This document shows, piece after piece, positions 1-10,036 of a DNA stretch of 64,000 nucleotides. The stretch lies in assembly GCA_910578645.1 (NCBI GenBank), contig CAJTQI010000001.1, positions 954,029 through 1,018,028 on the forward strand. The letters run 5' to 3'. This stretch comes from an uncultured Lachnospiraceae bacterium (GTDB taxonomy: Bacteria; Bacillota; Clostridia; Lachnospirales; Lachnospiraceae). The notes under the pieces are model-generated. The model saw only the letters and a program-made list of their open reading frames with translations. It was not told the DNA's origin and did not search any database. The stretch's first letter is position 1. Every line of letters starts with the position of its first letter. A program made the translations under genes and the position numbers.

Positions 1-209
1 TATCTTGCATGCATTTTTGTGGGAGTTGTTTTATTAGGATATGCTGTCTGTCAAATTATTTAACGTTACAGGTTACTTAAAATTTGAAAATGGTAATAAA
101 TAGTAGGAAAAGTGAATTTTATATGATATGATTATATTTGTTTGTCAAGGGGATTTTATGCAGGAATTGCAAATATGTTATTAAGAATGGAAGAATGGAG
201 GACACTGGT
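1..209. other. A+T-rich leader upstream of FIST gene
   Basis: This stretch is strongly A+T-rich and I see no convincing gene in it. It presumably carries the promoter and leader of the FIST-MCP pair, but no -35/-10 pair with good spacing and no sigma-D-type chemotaxis promoter could be picked out. The window begins here, so upstream context is unknown. Confidence 0.4.
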
Positions 210-1283
210 ATGAAGATAACATATGGCAGCAGTAAGAAAGGTAATGTGTCAGAGGCATTAAAAAATATTACAGAGCCTGCGGCCTTGCTTTTCTCTGTTG
301 CAAATGAAGACATGCTTGAGCGAGCAGCCAAAGAAATTGAGAAGGCTTTTCCTGGTGTTGCATCGATAGGGGGAGTCGGACAGGCGTATATTGACAAGGA
401 GTTTTTTGATGTGGGCATTACGGTTATTGCGATGAAGGAAGACATCAAGGTTGTAGCGGATGTTCTTGAAGAAGCCTCCGTCATGCCAATCAAATATATC
501 AGACGACTCGAGCATGCGATAAGGGCGGTAGATGGTGAACGAAGAAAAACAGCATGTTTTGATATCTGTTCGGCGGGCGTAGATGTACGCGCGGTCACGA
601 CATTGTCTAATTATCTTTGCCCTCTGGGATATGACCTTGCAGGGGGAACAAGCAATTCGGCGGCAGTTGCATGCAACGGGAAAATTTATCAGGATGCATG
701 TGCCTTTTTCATCTTTAAAAATCTCAAGGGAAGAATAAAATCGTACAAAGAAAATATTTACATACATCCGGACGGAGACGCAAAACAGTTTATGGTGACA
801 GAGGCAGACCCTAAGGATTACAGAATCCGCACCCTGGAAAACACGTCTGCCGAGAAAGTATACACTTCCGAATTGGGAATCACGAGAGATAAGATTACGA
901 CACAGACATTTAAGAACCCATTTGGACATGTCTGCGGTTCGGATACATATATTGTTTCTATCAAGGGTGTGGAGGCGGACGGAAGCATCACCACATTTCG
1001 TCCGGCAAACAAAATGGATTTCCTCACAATACTGAGTATGGGTGATTACCGGGAGGTGGTACAGGATACAGTCTCGAGGATTCACAGTGACCTTGGGAAT
1101 GCGCCGGCAGTGCTTTCCGTCAACTGTTTGTTCAGGTATATTATGTTCAACAATGACCATTACTGGGAGAATTATCTTGCAGAGATGTGTCGGAGTTTTT
1201 CGCACGCAGGCATGGTTGGTGTAGGTGAACATTACAATACACAGTTTGTCAATCAGACGATGTGCTGTCTGGCATTTGAGTAG
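210..1283 (+). CDS. FIST domain sensory protein
   Basis: A soluble protein of about 357 aa with the FIST_N/FIST_C architecture, a domain pair predicted to bind small ligands and feed them into signal-transduction proteins. The FIST_N half shows the strand-rich stretch ending in a glycine-rich turn (FPGVASIGGVGQAYID). The FIST_C end carries a GVGEHYNTQFVNQT segment typical of the family's closing motif. There is no signal peptide or membrane segment, so it should be cytoplasmic. I chose the ATG at 210 because GGAGG lies 8 nt upstream; an in-frame ATG at 138 has no such site. The stop is 12 nt before the next gene, a soluble chemotaxis transducer, so the two are probably one operon and the FIST protein may be its ligand-sensing input. 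The ligand cannot be told from sequence. Confidence 0.85.
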   Translation: MKITYGSSKKGNVSEALKNITEPAALLFSVANEDMLERAAKEIEKAFPGVASIGGVGQAYIDKEFFDVGITVIAMKEDIKVVADVLEEASVMPIKYIRRLEHAIRAVDGERRKTACFDICSAGVDVRAVTTLSNYLCPLGYDLAGGTSNSAAVACNGKIYQDACAFFIFKNLKGRIKSYKENIYIHPDGDAKQFMVTEADPKDYRIRTLENTSAEKVYTSELGITRDKITTQTFKNPFGHVCGSDTYIVSIKGVEADGSITTFRPANKMDFLTILSMGDYREVVQDTVSRIHSDLGNAPAVLSVNCLFRYIMFNNDHYWENYLAEMCRSFSHAGMVGVGEHYNTQFVNQTMCCLAFE

Positions 1284-1295
1284 GGGGAAAAAGGC

Positions 1296-2255
1296 GTGTC
1301 TAAAATATTCAAAAACGTTAAAAATAAAGACAAGGAAAAAAATTCTGTATCAGCCATGGAGGTGAATGAGCAGGCGGCGTTTGATAAACATCCTTTAGAT
1401 TATGCATTGAGAAGTGTATATGGGGTTATGAATGAACTTGCGGAGGATGTTTTTTTAACGACACAGCAGATGCGATATGCAACGGAACGGCTTACAAGGC
1501 TGAAAAATGAAATGATTGGCCCGCAGGGTGAAGTGAGTGCATTGGAGGATGGATTTCAGGACATCACAAAGGCGGCGGACCATTTTATTGATGTGGAGGC
1601 AGAGATTGATGAATCTGTTTTAGAGGCACAGCAGCAGATGGAGCAACTAAAACAGGATTCTAATACTTTGCAGGAGAATTTTAAAAATATGTCCCAGACA
1701 TTCGATATGCTGCAAGACGCATTAGACGAAATCAGGAATAGCCTGTTGGGTGTCAGGGCGGTTGCAGACCAGACGAATCTTTTGGCACTGAATGCGAGCA
1801 TTGAGGCGGCACGGGCCGGTGAACAGGGAAAAGGTTTTGCGGTTGTGGCGGAGCAGGTAGGCAAGCTTGCAAAGAGAAGCCGGGACATGGTTGAGGGCAT
1901 TCATGCCAACATTATGGAGGTAGAGCTGCAAAGTAATGAACTGAATAAGTTTATTCAGGCATCTGATGAAGCGGTTCTTTCCAATATCAAAAGTATAGAA
2001 CAGACAAGCAGATATTTTGAGGATGTGAAGAGAAGCGCTTCGGGTACACTGGGAGTTCGGCAGGCCATTGAAACAGCATTGGATAGGAACCGTGCATATG
2101 TAAAGACTGTTGAGCATTCCCTTCTTGGGACTGCCAACGTATACAGTGATATCATTGACAGGATGGATATTGATGACAGTAAGAAAGGTGTGCTTATCGA
2201 GACGTTCCAGAATATCATCGAGCAGGCGATTGCCATGGTAGAGGAGATGCCTTGA
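1296..2255 (+). CDS. Soluble methyl-accepting chemotaxis-type signalling protein
   Basis: 319 aa with a GTG start behind an AGGGGG ribosome site. Most of the protein is predicted coiled coil and contains the signalling hairpin tip of chemoreceptors ([20 protein letters not shown] followed by FAVVAEQV, about residues 160-190), which contacts CheA/CheW. No transmembrane or periplasmic sensor region is present, so it is a cytoplasmic transducer that must get its signal from a partner, most simply the FIST protein encoded 12 nt upstream. The short N-terminal part (residues 1-60) has no recognised domain. A strong terminator follows immediately. Whether it affects motility or another CheA pathway is unknown; no che genes are in the window. 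Confidence 0.85.
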   Translation: MSKIFKNVKNKDKEKNSVSAMEVNEQAAFDKHPLDYALRSVYGVMNELAEDVFLTTQQMRYATERLTRLKNEMIGPQGEVSALEDGFQDITKAADHFIDVEAEIDESVLEAQQQMEQLKQDSNTLQENFKNMSQTFDMLQDALDEIRNSLLGVRAVADQTNLLALNASIEAARAGEQGKGFAVVAEQVGKLAKRSRDMVEGIHANIMEVELQSNELNKFIQASDEAVLSNIKSIEQTSRYFEDVKRSASGTLGVRQAIETALDRNRAYVKTVEHSLLGTANVYSDIIDRMDIDDSKKGVLIETFQNIIEQAIAMVEEMP

Positions 2256-2268
2256 TTTAATTTTGGGA

Positions 2269-2312
2269 CTGCTACAAAAACCGATGATTTATCTGTTTTT
2301 GTAGCAGCCTCT
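2269..2312 (+). terminator. Rho-independent terminator of the FIST-MCP operon
   Basis: A 13-bp perfect stem, CTGCTACAAAAAC (2269-2281) pairing with GTTTTTGTAGCAG (2295-2307), is followed by a T-rich tract (CCTCTTTTATTTT). It lies 14 nt after the MCP stop codon. Confidence 0.85.
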
Positions 2313-2326
2313 TTTATTTTCACTCT

Positions 2327-2485
2327 CTAATACGCATATTTTCCAGTGTAATTTATGAATGCAGCTTCTTTGCTGACCATATCACTTTGTTCATTGAGGG
2401 TATTATATTCTGATAGTTCATCCGCAGAAATATTGTCAATACCGTCATATCTGTAATAGCGGACGCGTACTGCCTCTGGGTTCAT
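2327..2485 (-). CDS. Possible small protein, 52 aa
   Basis: An ATG-initiated reading frame of 52 codons (start MNPEAVRVRYYRYDG, end FINYTGKYAY) lies between two terminators. An in-frame TAA sits three codons upstream, so it is not a simple extension of a longer gene. The composition (acidic, aromatic, no repeats) looks protein-like, but no ribosome binding site is visible because the upstream sequence is A/T only. It could be a remnant of a larger gene. No function can be assigned. Confidence 0.3.
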   Translation of the reverse strand: MNPEAVRVRYYRYDGIDNISADELSEYNTLNEQSDMVSKEAAFINYTGKYAY

Positions 2486-2522
2486 ATTTTTTTATTATAT
2501 TATTAACTATCTGTTGGCATAA

Positions 2523-2550
2523 AAAATCCGAAGCATATGCCTCGGATTTT
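2523..2550 (-). terminator. Terminator of the membrane chemoreceptor gene
   Basis: AAAATCCGA (2523-2531) pairs with TCGGATTTT (2542-2550) around a loop that itself contains GCATATGC. Read on the minus strand it ends in a run of T, 15 nt beyond the stop codon of the chemoreceptor gene. Confidence 0.75.
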
Positions 2551-2564
2551 CTTTATTGGTTTAT

Positions 2565-4310
2565 TCAGTCAGTGGAAAAATGTTTGATTTCATGTTCCAG
2601 GGTATTGCCCACTTCACGGCACACATCCACGGCCTTTTGTACTTGATTCATTTTGTCAACGAGACTGATTGAATTTTGGGCGGATAGATTCACGGCCTCA
2701 GAGCCTTCACTCATGGCATCGGTGATAGAGCCCACAGAACGGATGATATTTCCCATGCTGTCATTCAGTCCTTTTGAACTATTGGAGAAGTCCTGTAATA
2801 TGGTATGAAATGCCTCCATATTGTCTACATACTCATCCATTGCTTTTACAAACTGGTCATAATCATCGAGCACATTGGTGTTGACATATTCCAGAACCTC
2901 GGAAGTATTGTCAGCTAATTCCTGGACTGTTTTAATGACTTCCTGATTAATTTTCTGAATGTCCTGTGCTGTTCTCTGACTGTTGTCGGCGAGGGAATTA
3001 ATTTCGCTGGCGACTACGGCAAAACCCCGGCCTGCTTCCCCTGCTCTTGCGGCTTCGATGGAAGCGTTGAGCGATAAGAGTGCGGTTTGGTTGGCAATGT
3101 TCATAATTGTTTCAGACAGGGCATTAATTTTTGTTACTTTTTCACTGTTCTGGATGGAGTGGTTTAACAGTTTGGTGATTTCGGTAATCTTGTTTTCGGT
3201 AAGGTTCTTGACCTCAACAATATGGCCCTTCATTGTCTTGGCATTATCGGATATCTGGACGGCTTTTTGTGAGCCGTTGTTTGATTCGTCCCAGAGAACG
3301 TCCACCTGGTTTTTTACATCTGCAATGGTGTCCTGAATACCGTCGGAAGTGTTTGAGACCATTTCCATATTGGCGGCCAACTCCTCCAGAACGGCAGAAG
3401 ATTCCGTAATATTTATGTTTGCCGTATTAACCATCGTGACAATCTGATTGTTGGATTGTGACAATGCCTTTGTACTGTCGGACACTTTGGTGATGATAAC
3501 TTGTAACGTGTCCAGAAAATCATTCATTCCACCAATTAGTATGGAAAGCTCGCTCTTCGTGTGAGTAGTGAGGCGGGCGTTCATATCAGCCCTGTTTTCA
3601 TCGATTTTATTAATCATCTGGCGTAGTTCCAGGGAAGATTTTTTAATCGGGCGTATGACATTATTCTGGAACAGTAACTGGTTAATGCCGATAATGATAA
3701 AAATGGCAACTGCGCCAAATATACTGGTCTTAATTGTATAATCATACATATGCTGTTGTTCCTGGCGTACAGACGTAATGGATTCTTCAAAAAAAGCGTT
3801 GGCAAGTTCAAGGTTACTGTCGAACTTTTCGTCTTCCGCCTCTAAAGCATCAATTTCTTCCACAACGGCTTCCGTACTTTTGCCGTCAGAGGCAAGCAGT
3901 GCATTTTTGGCATTTTCCGTGTATGCCTGCAGCCCGGCTTTCATTTCCGCAATGTCTACATCTGCATTTCCATCCAGATATGTCTGAAGTTGTTCGATAG
4001 CTACAACCAACTCATTGTACCGTTTATCTATATTTTCGAGTAAGTGCTCTTTTTCCTCTGCCTCCCCTGTAGCCAGATATGCATAAATATAACGTTGTAT
4101 CTTTTCATAATCTTTTTTCATATCGCCCCGGAGCACCATCGCAGAAAGGTATGTATCGCTGATTTTAGTACTCTGTTCTATGGTGCTTCGGAAGTTACCA
4201 ATGCTGGTTTGGAAGTAGATGCCGAAAACTATCATCAGCACCAAGTTCATTAAAATTAATTGTGTTGTGATACGGCTCCAAAAGGAAACCTTAGGTTTGC
4301 TTTTACTCAT
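2565..4310 (-). CDS. Membrane-bound methyl-accepting chemotaxis protein
   Basis: About 581 aa with the classical chemoreceptor layout. A first transmembrane helix lies near residues 15-35, followed by an extracytoplasmic region of about 150 residues predicted all-helical (four-helix-bundle sensor type). A second membrane helix is near 195-215 ([18 protein letters not shown]). A HAMP-like linker follows, then a long cytoplasmic coiled coil with the signalling tip [20 protein letters not shown]. The ligand is unknown. I place the start at the ATG at 4310 because GTGGAGGAATTTATA supplies a Shine-Dalgarno 8 nt upstream; the in-frame GTG at 4325 would itself be that site. It is monocistronic, with its own promoter (4374-4402) and terminator. 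Confidence 0.9.
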   Translation of the reverse strand: MSKSKPKVSFWSRITTQLILMNLVLMIVFGIYFQTSIGNFRSTIEQSTKISDTYLSAMVLRGDMKKDYEKIQRYIYAYLATGEAEEKEHLLENIDKRYNELVVAIEQLQTYLDGNADVDIAEMKAGLQAYTENAKNALLASDGKSTEAVVEEIDALEAEDEKFDSNLELANAFFEESITSVRQEQQHMYDYTIKTSIFGAVAIFIIIGINQLLFQNNVIRPIKKSSLELRQMINKIDENRADMNARLTTHTKSELSILIGGMNDFLDTLQVIITKVSDSTKALSQSNNQIVTMVNTANINITESSAVLEELAANMEMVSNTSDGIQDTIADVKNQVDVLWDESNNGSQKAVQISDNAKTMKGHIVEVKNLTENKITEITKLLNHSIQNSEKVTKINALSETIMNIANQTALLSLNASIEAARAGEAGRGFAVVASEINSLADNSQRTAQDIQKINQEVIKTVQELADNTSEVLEYVNTNVLDDYDQFVKAMDEYVDNMEAFHTILQDFSNSSKGLNDSMGNIIRSVGSITDAMSEGSEAVNLSAQNSISLVDKMNQVQKAVDVCREVGNTLEHEIKHFSTD

Positions 4311-4373
4311 TATAAATTCCTCCACGTCGTTACTATAAAAGCCTGTAGTTGGCAGTCTTTTGATGTCGTCACA

Positions 4374-4402
4374 ATTATATACAAAATCAAAAAAGATATC
4401 AA
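4374..4402 (-). promoter_or_regulatory. Sigma-A-type promoter of the chemoreceptor gene
   Basis: On the minus strand TTGATA (4402-4397), a 17-nt spacer and a perfect TATAAT (4379-4374) lie about 65 nt upstream of the chosen start codon. Confidence 0.7.
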
Positions 4403-4475
4403 TTGGTTGTTCTTTTTGTACAGAAAATAGAACAATATCCGGCAGGGAAAGGAATGTTACCTTGCAGCCAGGCTA

Positions 4476-7400
4476 TTACCGAATCTGGTTAAGAATATTC
4501 GGGTCTTTGATTTTCCCGTCCTCGGCAAAAAGGAGAATCTTCGACATAATCTCCGCTGTCTTCGGGTCATCATCCACGAAGGGCAGAAAAATGCGGCCTC
4601 TGTGCTGTGAGTGAACGGGGACGACAAACAACATAGCGTTGCCGATTTGGTGTACTACGCCGCTTCCCAGGTGTACCGTGTATTTGCCAAGTTTTCCGTC
4701 TATAATCGCATGGCTTCCCTCCAACCGGACATTTTTTGTCCGGAAAAGAGAGAGGTTGCATGCCGCGATGGCTTTGCGCATCTCGATGGTGGAATGACTG
4801 GTTTCCGGGTCGACGCCTCCTGCATGAGCGACGCTGACAGCCAAATCAACGTCCCGCATAACCTCACTGTATATGACCTCCGGGATATCTTTTATTTTAA
4901 GCTGTCTGCCGCTTTTGCGCTCTGTAAATGCCACGTATTCCAAGGTCGGCGCTTCCACATCGCTGGGCGAGAACCAGTCTGCCATAGCGTAAATGCGTGC
5001 CACAATATTTTCCTTATAATAGATTTTCTGAAGCCCGTCTTCATAGTCTGCCACCCAGCGTCTGCTCCTCAAGGCGCCTACGGTCTTTTGTGGTTGGATT
5101 TGGTTGCCGGAAAAGAGCATGGATTCGTCTTTTTCCTGTTCCTCATAGAGTTTCACATAAAGTTCCCTGAACACTTGCTTAAAAGGCTGCTTTATCTGTT
5201 TCTCAAAGAGCAGTTTCTGGTATTCATGCCATCGCCCGCTCTTGTATAAGTCGAAAGGATGGGCTATAAAAACCGAGTCGTCTGGTTTTACGGGAAGAAT
5301 GTCACCGGAAATATCGACAATGCCTTCTTGCGTGAGGAAGCCGAGTTTTGGATTTTGTTCGTCCGTTGTTTTTATCAGCAGAGTTTCCGCAATAGGACGG
5401 GTTACCGGGTTTTGGTACAGTGACAGATATTCCCAGACTTCAAATGTGGTTTGGTCTTCCATTGCCTGTTCCAGCATTTGTTTTGTGCGGCTGTACTGTT
5501 CTTTTAACTTTTTAGTCACTTCCTGGAATTTTAGCACGCTTTCATTTTTCTTATATTTTGCTGGAATGGACTTGAGCAGTTTGCCGTCTTTCCTGCACTT
5601 GAGCGCGCTTTTTCCGGTTTCGTCCACAGACACGGACAGCTCTATTTCGTCTACCGCCTGCCAATTGAAATACTGTGCGGATTGTTGTGCGAGCTTTCCT
5701 TCCATTCTTAACACCAGGCGCGTCACATCCGTAAAACCGGCGTTCACGGTTAAATTGCGGAGGGCGATTTCGCAGGCGCGTCCTTCGCTTGCACGCCGTT
5801 GTGCGCCGAACTGCCTGCTTTCTTTCTTATATTTCTGGATGAACTGATAACGTTCGAGCAATTCGTCTTCCTTTTTTCTTTTATCCTCAGGCAGTGGAAG
5901 GAGTCCGATACTCATTAGAAGGTCCTTGTTACGTTTGGCGTCGATTTCCTGTTTCAAGTGTTCTTTGTCCACGTTTCCCAGAGCGGCATCTGCATATTTC
6001 CTGGCTCTTCCATGGGCGGTTCCGCTGGAAGAATATTTTGCGGCGTCATAGAGAAGTTTGAAATTTTTCTCGCCAAGATTTCCGTAGGCTTCAAAAAACC
6101 AGTGGATGTCAAAGGCGCCGTCCGTCAGCTCTTCCGGTGAGAGGGGCGTATATTTGGCCACAATAGAGGTTGTCTGTTCGTCCAGCCGTTCGCTTGTGTG
6201 CGCCATAAAATAGTAACAGGTGCTTGCGAAGCCGGGAAGCGTAAGATATTCTTCAATGATAGGAATCCATTGCTGTGCGTACATGGCAAGTTCCACAAGG
6301 CGTTTTTTCGTGATATTGGTTCCCTTTAAGGCATTCTTTAAATCCTCTGCTGTTTCATCAGGTTGCGGCATGGAAACTTTCAGCAGGTGGCTGAGTACCG
6401 ACTTGCGCTCGGTATCGGAAGAATAGTAGCTATATCCCCGTTGTAGAGGGTCTTTTCCGAGAGCCGTCAGGATTTGTATCATATAGTCAATGCCGTAGAT
6501 AACCTGGATGTTACGGATATCTTTGGAAAATGGAGTGGGTTGCTCTCCACGCTTTAGTTCGACTTTTAATATGGTTGGAAGCACCTCCGCGTACAGCTCA
6601 TGGGCAAATATCATTTCCGGCATTTCCGTGCCGATTGTGTCGAAATGGTATTTGCCATCGATGGGCTTGATTACGTCGGTTCCGAAGAAAGCGTTCAGCC
6701 CGTGTACCCGTGCATTGCGTGAAAAGACGGCGCCTTTTTGTTCTACCGTGCTGACAGGGCCTAAAATGCTTCCTATGCCGAGATAGGTAAATATGGCTTT
6801 GTAAAACAAGTCCTTATCCCAGATACCCCGCACATAACACTGGACATAGTCTGCAAGGTACAGGTAATTGCTTTCGCTGTTATAAGTATAACGGGCTCTT
6901 TGTTCTCTGTTCTTTTGCTTTTGGTAATATTGTTGCAGGTTGAAACGCAGCACAAAAGCCTTCTCCCATGCTTCCTTTCCGGGAGAGGAAAGCCACTGGC
7001 ACATATCCGCGAAGATTGGCAGTTGTACGGCACGTTTCGTGTAAGTATCGATGTCTCCGTTCCAACGTTTTTCACGGACAGAGAACAAATCGTTGGAAGT
7101 ATCCAAAACCGAGAGAAGCTTCGCCGTTCCACACAGGGCGAAATGCGTCAAAAAGGATTGCGGCACATATTGATTAAACAGTGTGGTGAGGACGGTCCGT
7201 ACCTGGGAACCATAGGACAGGCCGAATACCAGGTTGGAAAAGGGCGGTTTCTTCAAAATACCGTTTCCGAATACTTTCTTGTAAAGTTTGATGTTCTGTT
7301 CATAGAAGTTTCTCTGGTCGGCACAGCGGTGGTACAGTTGCGCTTCGGTGAGAAGCTGCGGGCTTTTGATTTCTTTTTCATAAAATTCCTCCCACAGTTC

Positions 7401-9617
7401 CCGGAAAGGATAAGCGTCCAGCGGCCTGGCATCCGGGTCGTCGTGAATATAACGGCTTCGTTCCAGTTTGCTTCCCAGCACAAGTTCTTCATTCCACGCA
7501 GTGGTATAAGAGCGTTCGCTGTTTTCGGCAATGAGCCGGTCAAGCTTTTTCAGGATACGGACGCATTCTTGTTCCCCATGGACGAAAAGACCGGAGGCTT
7601 CGTTTATGTCAATATCTGCCTGAGGTAGAATCCAGTCTTTGTTCACATCGTAGAGTCCATAGCCCGGTGTGCTTAGGATGTCCTGGGCCTCGCTCTGGGT
7701 GCCTAACAGTTCTTTCAGCAGCACTTGTTCTTTTCCGGTGGGTTCCGTGAAGGCTTGAAGCTGCGGGACAATTTGGGAAAAGGTTTTTTTGTCTTCCTTT
7801 TTTAATTGCAGCGCCAGGTCCAGGGCTCCCATGTGGCATTCCTCGGACTTGGTGGCAAGCAGCCTTCCGATACAGGCGGTGAGCCCCTTTTTGTCCTGCT
7901 TTTTCAGCAGAGAAAGCGTCTCGGCACGGCCTTTCTTGTACTTTAGGTTTTGTTCAATCTGTAGGAAATCATCTGCCGACAACGACATGTCTTCTGTCAG
8001 CACGTGGGCGGCACGGTTTGTGTATTCTTCCGGGTTGTGCAGCAGGTCAAAGAGGACGCTTTTCCTGACAGCCGACGTGGGACGGTATAGCAACACTTTG
8101 GCAACCGCAGCCCTGGAACCGCCATGATAATTATTTCCCCCTTGCCCGACAAGGGGAATTAGTTTAGCGCTTTCATCCAAAAGCGCATCTTTTTGCAGCA
8201 TCCATGCAATCAGGCACATACGCAGGGCGATGTCGGACTGGCTTAAAGAAACCTCATGCCAAGGGAAAATACAGGGGGAAAGGGTTATGCCTTTCTTTGG
8301 AATCCGGGACAGCATTTCTTTTAAAATACCATATATTTTTTCTGCTTCCTCGGGGCCTTCAAACAACTCTTCAGGCGCAAGTGGTTTCGGTTTCCGGGCT
8401 ATCTCGACTTGGATAGTATAATTAACTTGGTTTTCATCTTTGAGAAGCTGATAAAAATAAGAGTTGGCAGAGCGCATAAAGCTAGGCATAAAACAGGCGG
8501 CAAGTTCTATATCTTCAGGGAACAGAAGAAGGACTTTTTTCGATGCTTGCATCTGCAGCTTGGTGTCTTGCAGGGAAAGGTTAAAATAAGAAGCCGTCAT
8601 CTTCTGTTGTTTTGTGCCGTGACGGATTAATGCAAGGACGGTTTCCACGGCGTCCTCGGCATTGTAGAAGCCCCTCGCCCAGAGGGCACAGCTAATTTTG
8701 ACAGCATCGTCCGTGGTAAGCTGCTCTTTTAAGAATGCATCGTCCCGCAGGCATTGCCCCATCAAACGAAGAAGCTTATCGCTGATGCGCTCTACATTTT
8801 TTTCATCAAAAATCCCAATCCATGTGCTGACAGCGCGCTTCACGGAAGAGTAGCGAATAAGGTTGTTGTCTTCGATGATAGAGAAAAGATGCAGGAATGC
8901 TTCCGGCCGTCCGGCGTCCATGGTTTCGCAGACTGCCTGTCTGGCGCCTTCCTGTAGCCTTGCTGCCAGAAGAAATTTTCCAAGGTCGGCGTAGAGTTCG
9001 TCGCTTTTGCTCATCACAATACCTAAAATCATTTCCCGGCTAAGCATTGCCGTATTGCCTTCGCCAAAGAGGATGTCTTTTACCGCCTGGATGGTTTTTT
9101 GATTATTCCCGTCGATTTGTACTGCAAGTATTCGTGAATAAGGAAAATATTCATTTCGGGCGTGGTCGTAAAGCTCCGGGGCAATATTCCCGGTCAGGAG
9201 GTCTGCCAGGCTGCCGCCGTAAAATTCCAGTCTGGTATATGCCCGCAGCAGTTGGATGCTCTGTTCTACAAAGGGCGCATAGCTGTCGGAGCGGAGACTT
9301 CTGCGGAACCATCCGGCAGTCATTTGACAGGTATTTATCTCGTCTAACGCATAATAAAATTCCTCCTGCCACTCTGCAGCGATGCAGACGTCCACCAGAT
9401 TCTTAAATTCTTGTCTGTACAGTTCACTCAATGTCCGGTATTTACCGTTTTGAAGAAGTTGCCGCATTGTGCTGCACACATCCTGGGGAAGTGCATAGTA
9501 ATATAAGTCCGGTAATAGCTTCTTTTCCTGCGCAGAAAGATGTTTTCCTTTTTCTTTAGTGCTTTGAACCCATGTTTCACTCAGTTTCCTTCTTGTCTGA
9601 TAAGTAAATTCCGCCAT
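4476..9617 (-). CDS. Giant DUF4132 domain protein (MolR-like)
   Basis: 1713 aa with ATG start behind AAGGGGGAA. The last ~250 residues match the DUF4132 family (also found at the end of E. coli MolR): a segment around MRDVDLAVSVAHAGGVDPET, a TKNVRLEGSHAIIDGK strand, and HLGSGVVHQIGNAMLFVVP close to the C-terminus. The preceding ~1400 residues look like a long helical-repeat solenoid without a recognisable catalytic motif, resembling the DUF5724-type region that often precedes DUF4132. No signal peptide or membrane helix is apparent, so it should be cytoplasmic. The biochemical role of DUF4132 is not established. Related genes often sit beside AAA/VWA/SWIM-type genes; here none is present. The only likely partner is the 139-aa gene upstream on the same strand. 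Family assignment is firm; function is unknown. Confidence 0.8.
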   Translation of the reverse strand: MAEFTYQTRRKLSETWVQSTKEKGKHLSAQEKKLLPDLYYYALPQDVCSTMRQLLQNGKYRTLSELYRQEFKNLVDVCIAAEWQEEFYYALDEINTCQMTAGWFRRSLRSDSYAPFVEQSIQLLRAYTRLEFYGGSLADLLTGNIAPELYDHARNEYFPYSRILAVQIDGNNQKTIQAVKDILFGEGNTAMLSREMILGIVMSKSDELYADLGKFLLAARLQEGARQAVCETMDAGRPEAFLHLFSIIEDNNLIRYSSVKRAVSTWIGIFDEKNVERISDKLLRLMGQCLRDDAFLKEQLTTDDAVKISCALWARGFYNAEDAVETVLALIRHGTKQQKMTASYFNLSLQDTKLQMQASKKVLLLFPEDIELAACFMPSFMRSANSYFYQLLKDENQVNYTIQVEIARKPKPLAPEELFEGPEEAEKIYGILKEMLSRIPKKGITLSPCIFPWHEVSLSQSDIALRMCLIAWMLQKDALLDESAKLIPLVGQGGNNYHGGSRAAVAKVLLYRPTSAVRKSVLFDLLHNPEEYTNRAAHVLTEDMSLSADDFLQIEQNLKYKKGRAETLSLLKKQDKKGLTACIGRLLATKSEECHMGALDLALQLKKEDKKTFSQIVPQLQAFTEPTGKEQVLLKELLGTQSEAQDILSTPGYGLYDVNKDWILPQADIDINEASGLFVHGEQECVRILKKLDRLIAENSERSYTTAWNEELVLGSKLERSRYIHDDPDARPLDAYPFRELWEEFYEKEIKSPQLLTEAQLYHRCADQRNFYEQNIKLYKKVFGNGILKKPPFSNLVFGLSYGSQVRTVLTTLFNQYVPQSFLTHFALCGTAKLLSVLDTSNDLFSVREKRWNGDIDTYTKRAVQLPIFADMCQWLSSPGKEAWEKAFVLRFNLQQYYQKQKNREQRARYTYNSESNYLYLADYVQCYVRGIWDKDLFYKAIFTYLGIGSILGPVSTVEQKGAVFSRNARVHGLNAFFGTDVIKPIDGKYHFDTIGTEMPEMIFAHELYAEVLPTILKVELKRGEQPTPFSKDIRNIQVIYGIDYMIQILTALGKDPLQRGYSYYSSDTERKSVLSHLLKVSMPQPDETAEDLKNALKGTNITKKRLVELAMYAQQWIPIIEEYLTLPGFASTCYYFMAHTSERLDEQTTSIVAKYTPLSPEELTDGAFDIHWFFEAYGNLGEKNFKLLYDAAKYSSSGTAHGRARKYADAALGNVDKEHLKQEIDAKRNKDLLMSIGLLPLPEDKRKKEDELLERYQFIQKYKKESRQFGAQRRASEGRACEIALRNLTVNAGFTDVTRLVLRMEGKLAQQSAQYFNWQAVDEIELSVSVDETGKSALKCRKDGKLLKSIPAKYKKNESVLKFQEVTKKLKEQYSRTKQMLEQAMEDQTTFEVWEYLSLYQNPVTRPIAETLLIKTTDEQNPKLGFLTQEGIVDISGDILPVKPDDSVFIAHPFDLYKSGRWHEYQKLLFEKQIKQPFKQVFRELYVKLYEEQEKDESMLFSGNQIQPQKTVGALRSRRWVADYEDGLQKIYYKENIVARIYAMADWFSPSDVEAPTLEYVAFTERKSGRQLKIKDIPEVIYSEVMRDVDLAVSVAHAGGVDPETSHSTIEMRKAIAACNLSLFRTKNVRLEGSHAIIDGKLGKYTVHLGSGVVHQIGNAMLFVVPVHSQHRGRIFLPFVDDDPKTAEIMSKILLFAEDGKIKDPNILNQIR

Positions 9618-9715
9618 AGTTCTGTTCCCCCTTTATTTAAATGTACTCTCGGAATCTTTCTTGCACTTGCTTCGTGGCTGTTTTGTGCCATATACACATC
9701 AATTTTACCAACGTA

Positions 9716-9755
9716 CGTTCCGCGTACGATTCATAATTTCTGAATTTACGGAACG
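9716..9755. promoter_or_regulatory. Stem-loop and CGTACG palindromes upstream of DUF4132 gene
   Basis: CGTTCCG (9716-9722) pairs with CGGAACG (9749-9755) and an inner stem ATTCA/TGAAT (9729-9733/9741-9745) continues it. The 5' arm overlaps the palindrome AACGTACGTT (9710-9719) and a second CGTACG (9723-9728). The position, about 100-140 nt before the DUF4132 start, suggests an operator or leader structure; this is inference. Confidence 0.35.
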
Positions 9756-9769
9756 AATCTCGTTTTTAC

Positions 9770-9962
9770 GTTATAAGATTAGGGTGTCAAAAGGTGCTAT
9801 CAAAAAATATCATTGGCAGATTGCATAAAATGTTCACGAAGTTGTCCTTCGTAGGAATATTTTAGAAAATCCGTATGACGGAGACGGACATAAGAGAACA
9901 TTTTATGCAATCTGCCCTTGCAACTTATAAAATATACTTTTTGACAATCTAATCGTTATAGG
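9770..9962 (-). repeat. Dispersed hairpin repeat, copy A (short form)
   Basis: Copy A has two nested inverted repeats. The outer ends are GATTAGGGTGTCAAAAGG (9777-9794) and CTTTTTGACAATCTAATC (9937-9954). The inner 21-bp perfect arms are 9815-9835 and 9896-9916 (GGCAGATTGCATAAAATG... and its complement). The loop carries AGGAATATTTTAGAAAATCC, shared with the other three copies. Relative to copies B and D it is in opposite orientation and lacks the central ~110-nt stem domain. It fills most of the gap between the DUF4132 gene and its upstream partner. Confidence 0.85.
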
Positions 9963-10036
9963 AAATTGCGACGGTGTCAATCGATTAAGGAGAATGCGGA
10001 GCATCCTTTGAACCTTCGCCGTCAACCAACGTTTTT

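Noticed and set aside
258..1232. Long open frame antisense to the FIST gene
   Set aside because: Its translation is cysteine- and histidine-rich with no domain-like pattern, and the plus strand encodes a clear FIST protein there.
4570..9372. Numerous 60-240-aa frames opposite the DUF4132 gene
   Set aside because: They lack ribosome sites and domain-like sequence and simply mirror the long minus-strand gene.
9770..9962. Riboswitch or 6S-like RNA
   Set aside because: The same sequence recurs in unrelated places and both orientations, including beyond a terminator (copy D), which fits a repeat element better than a gene-specific RNA.
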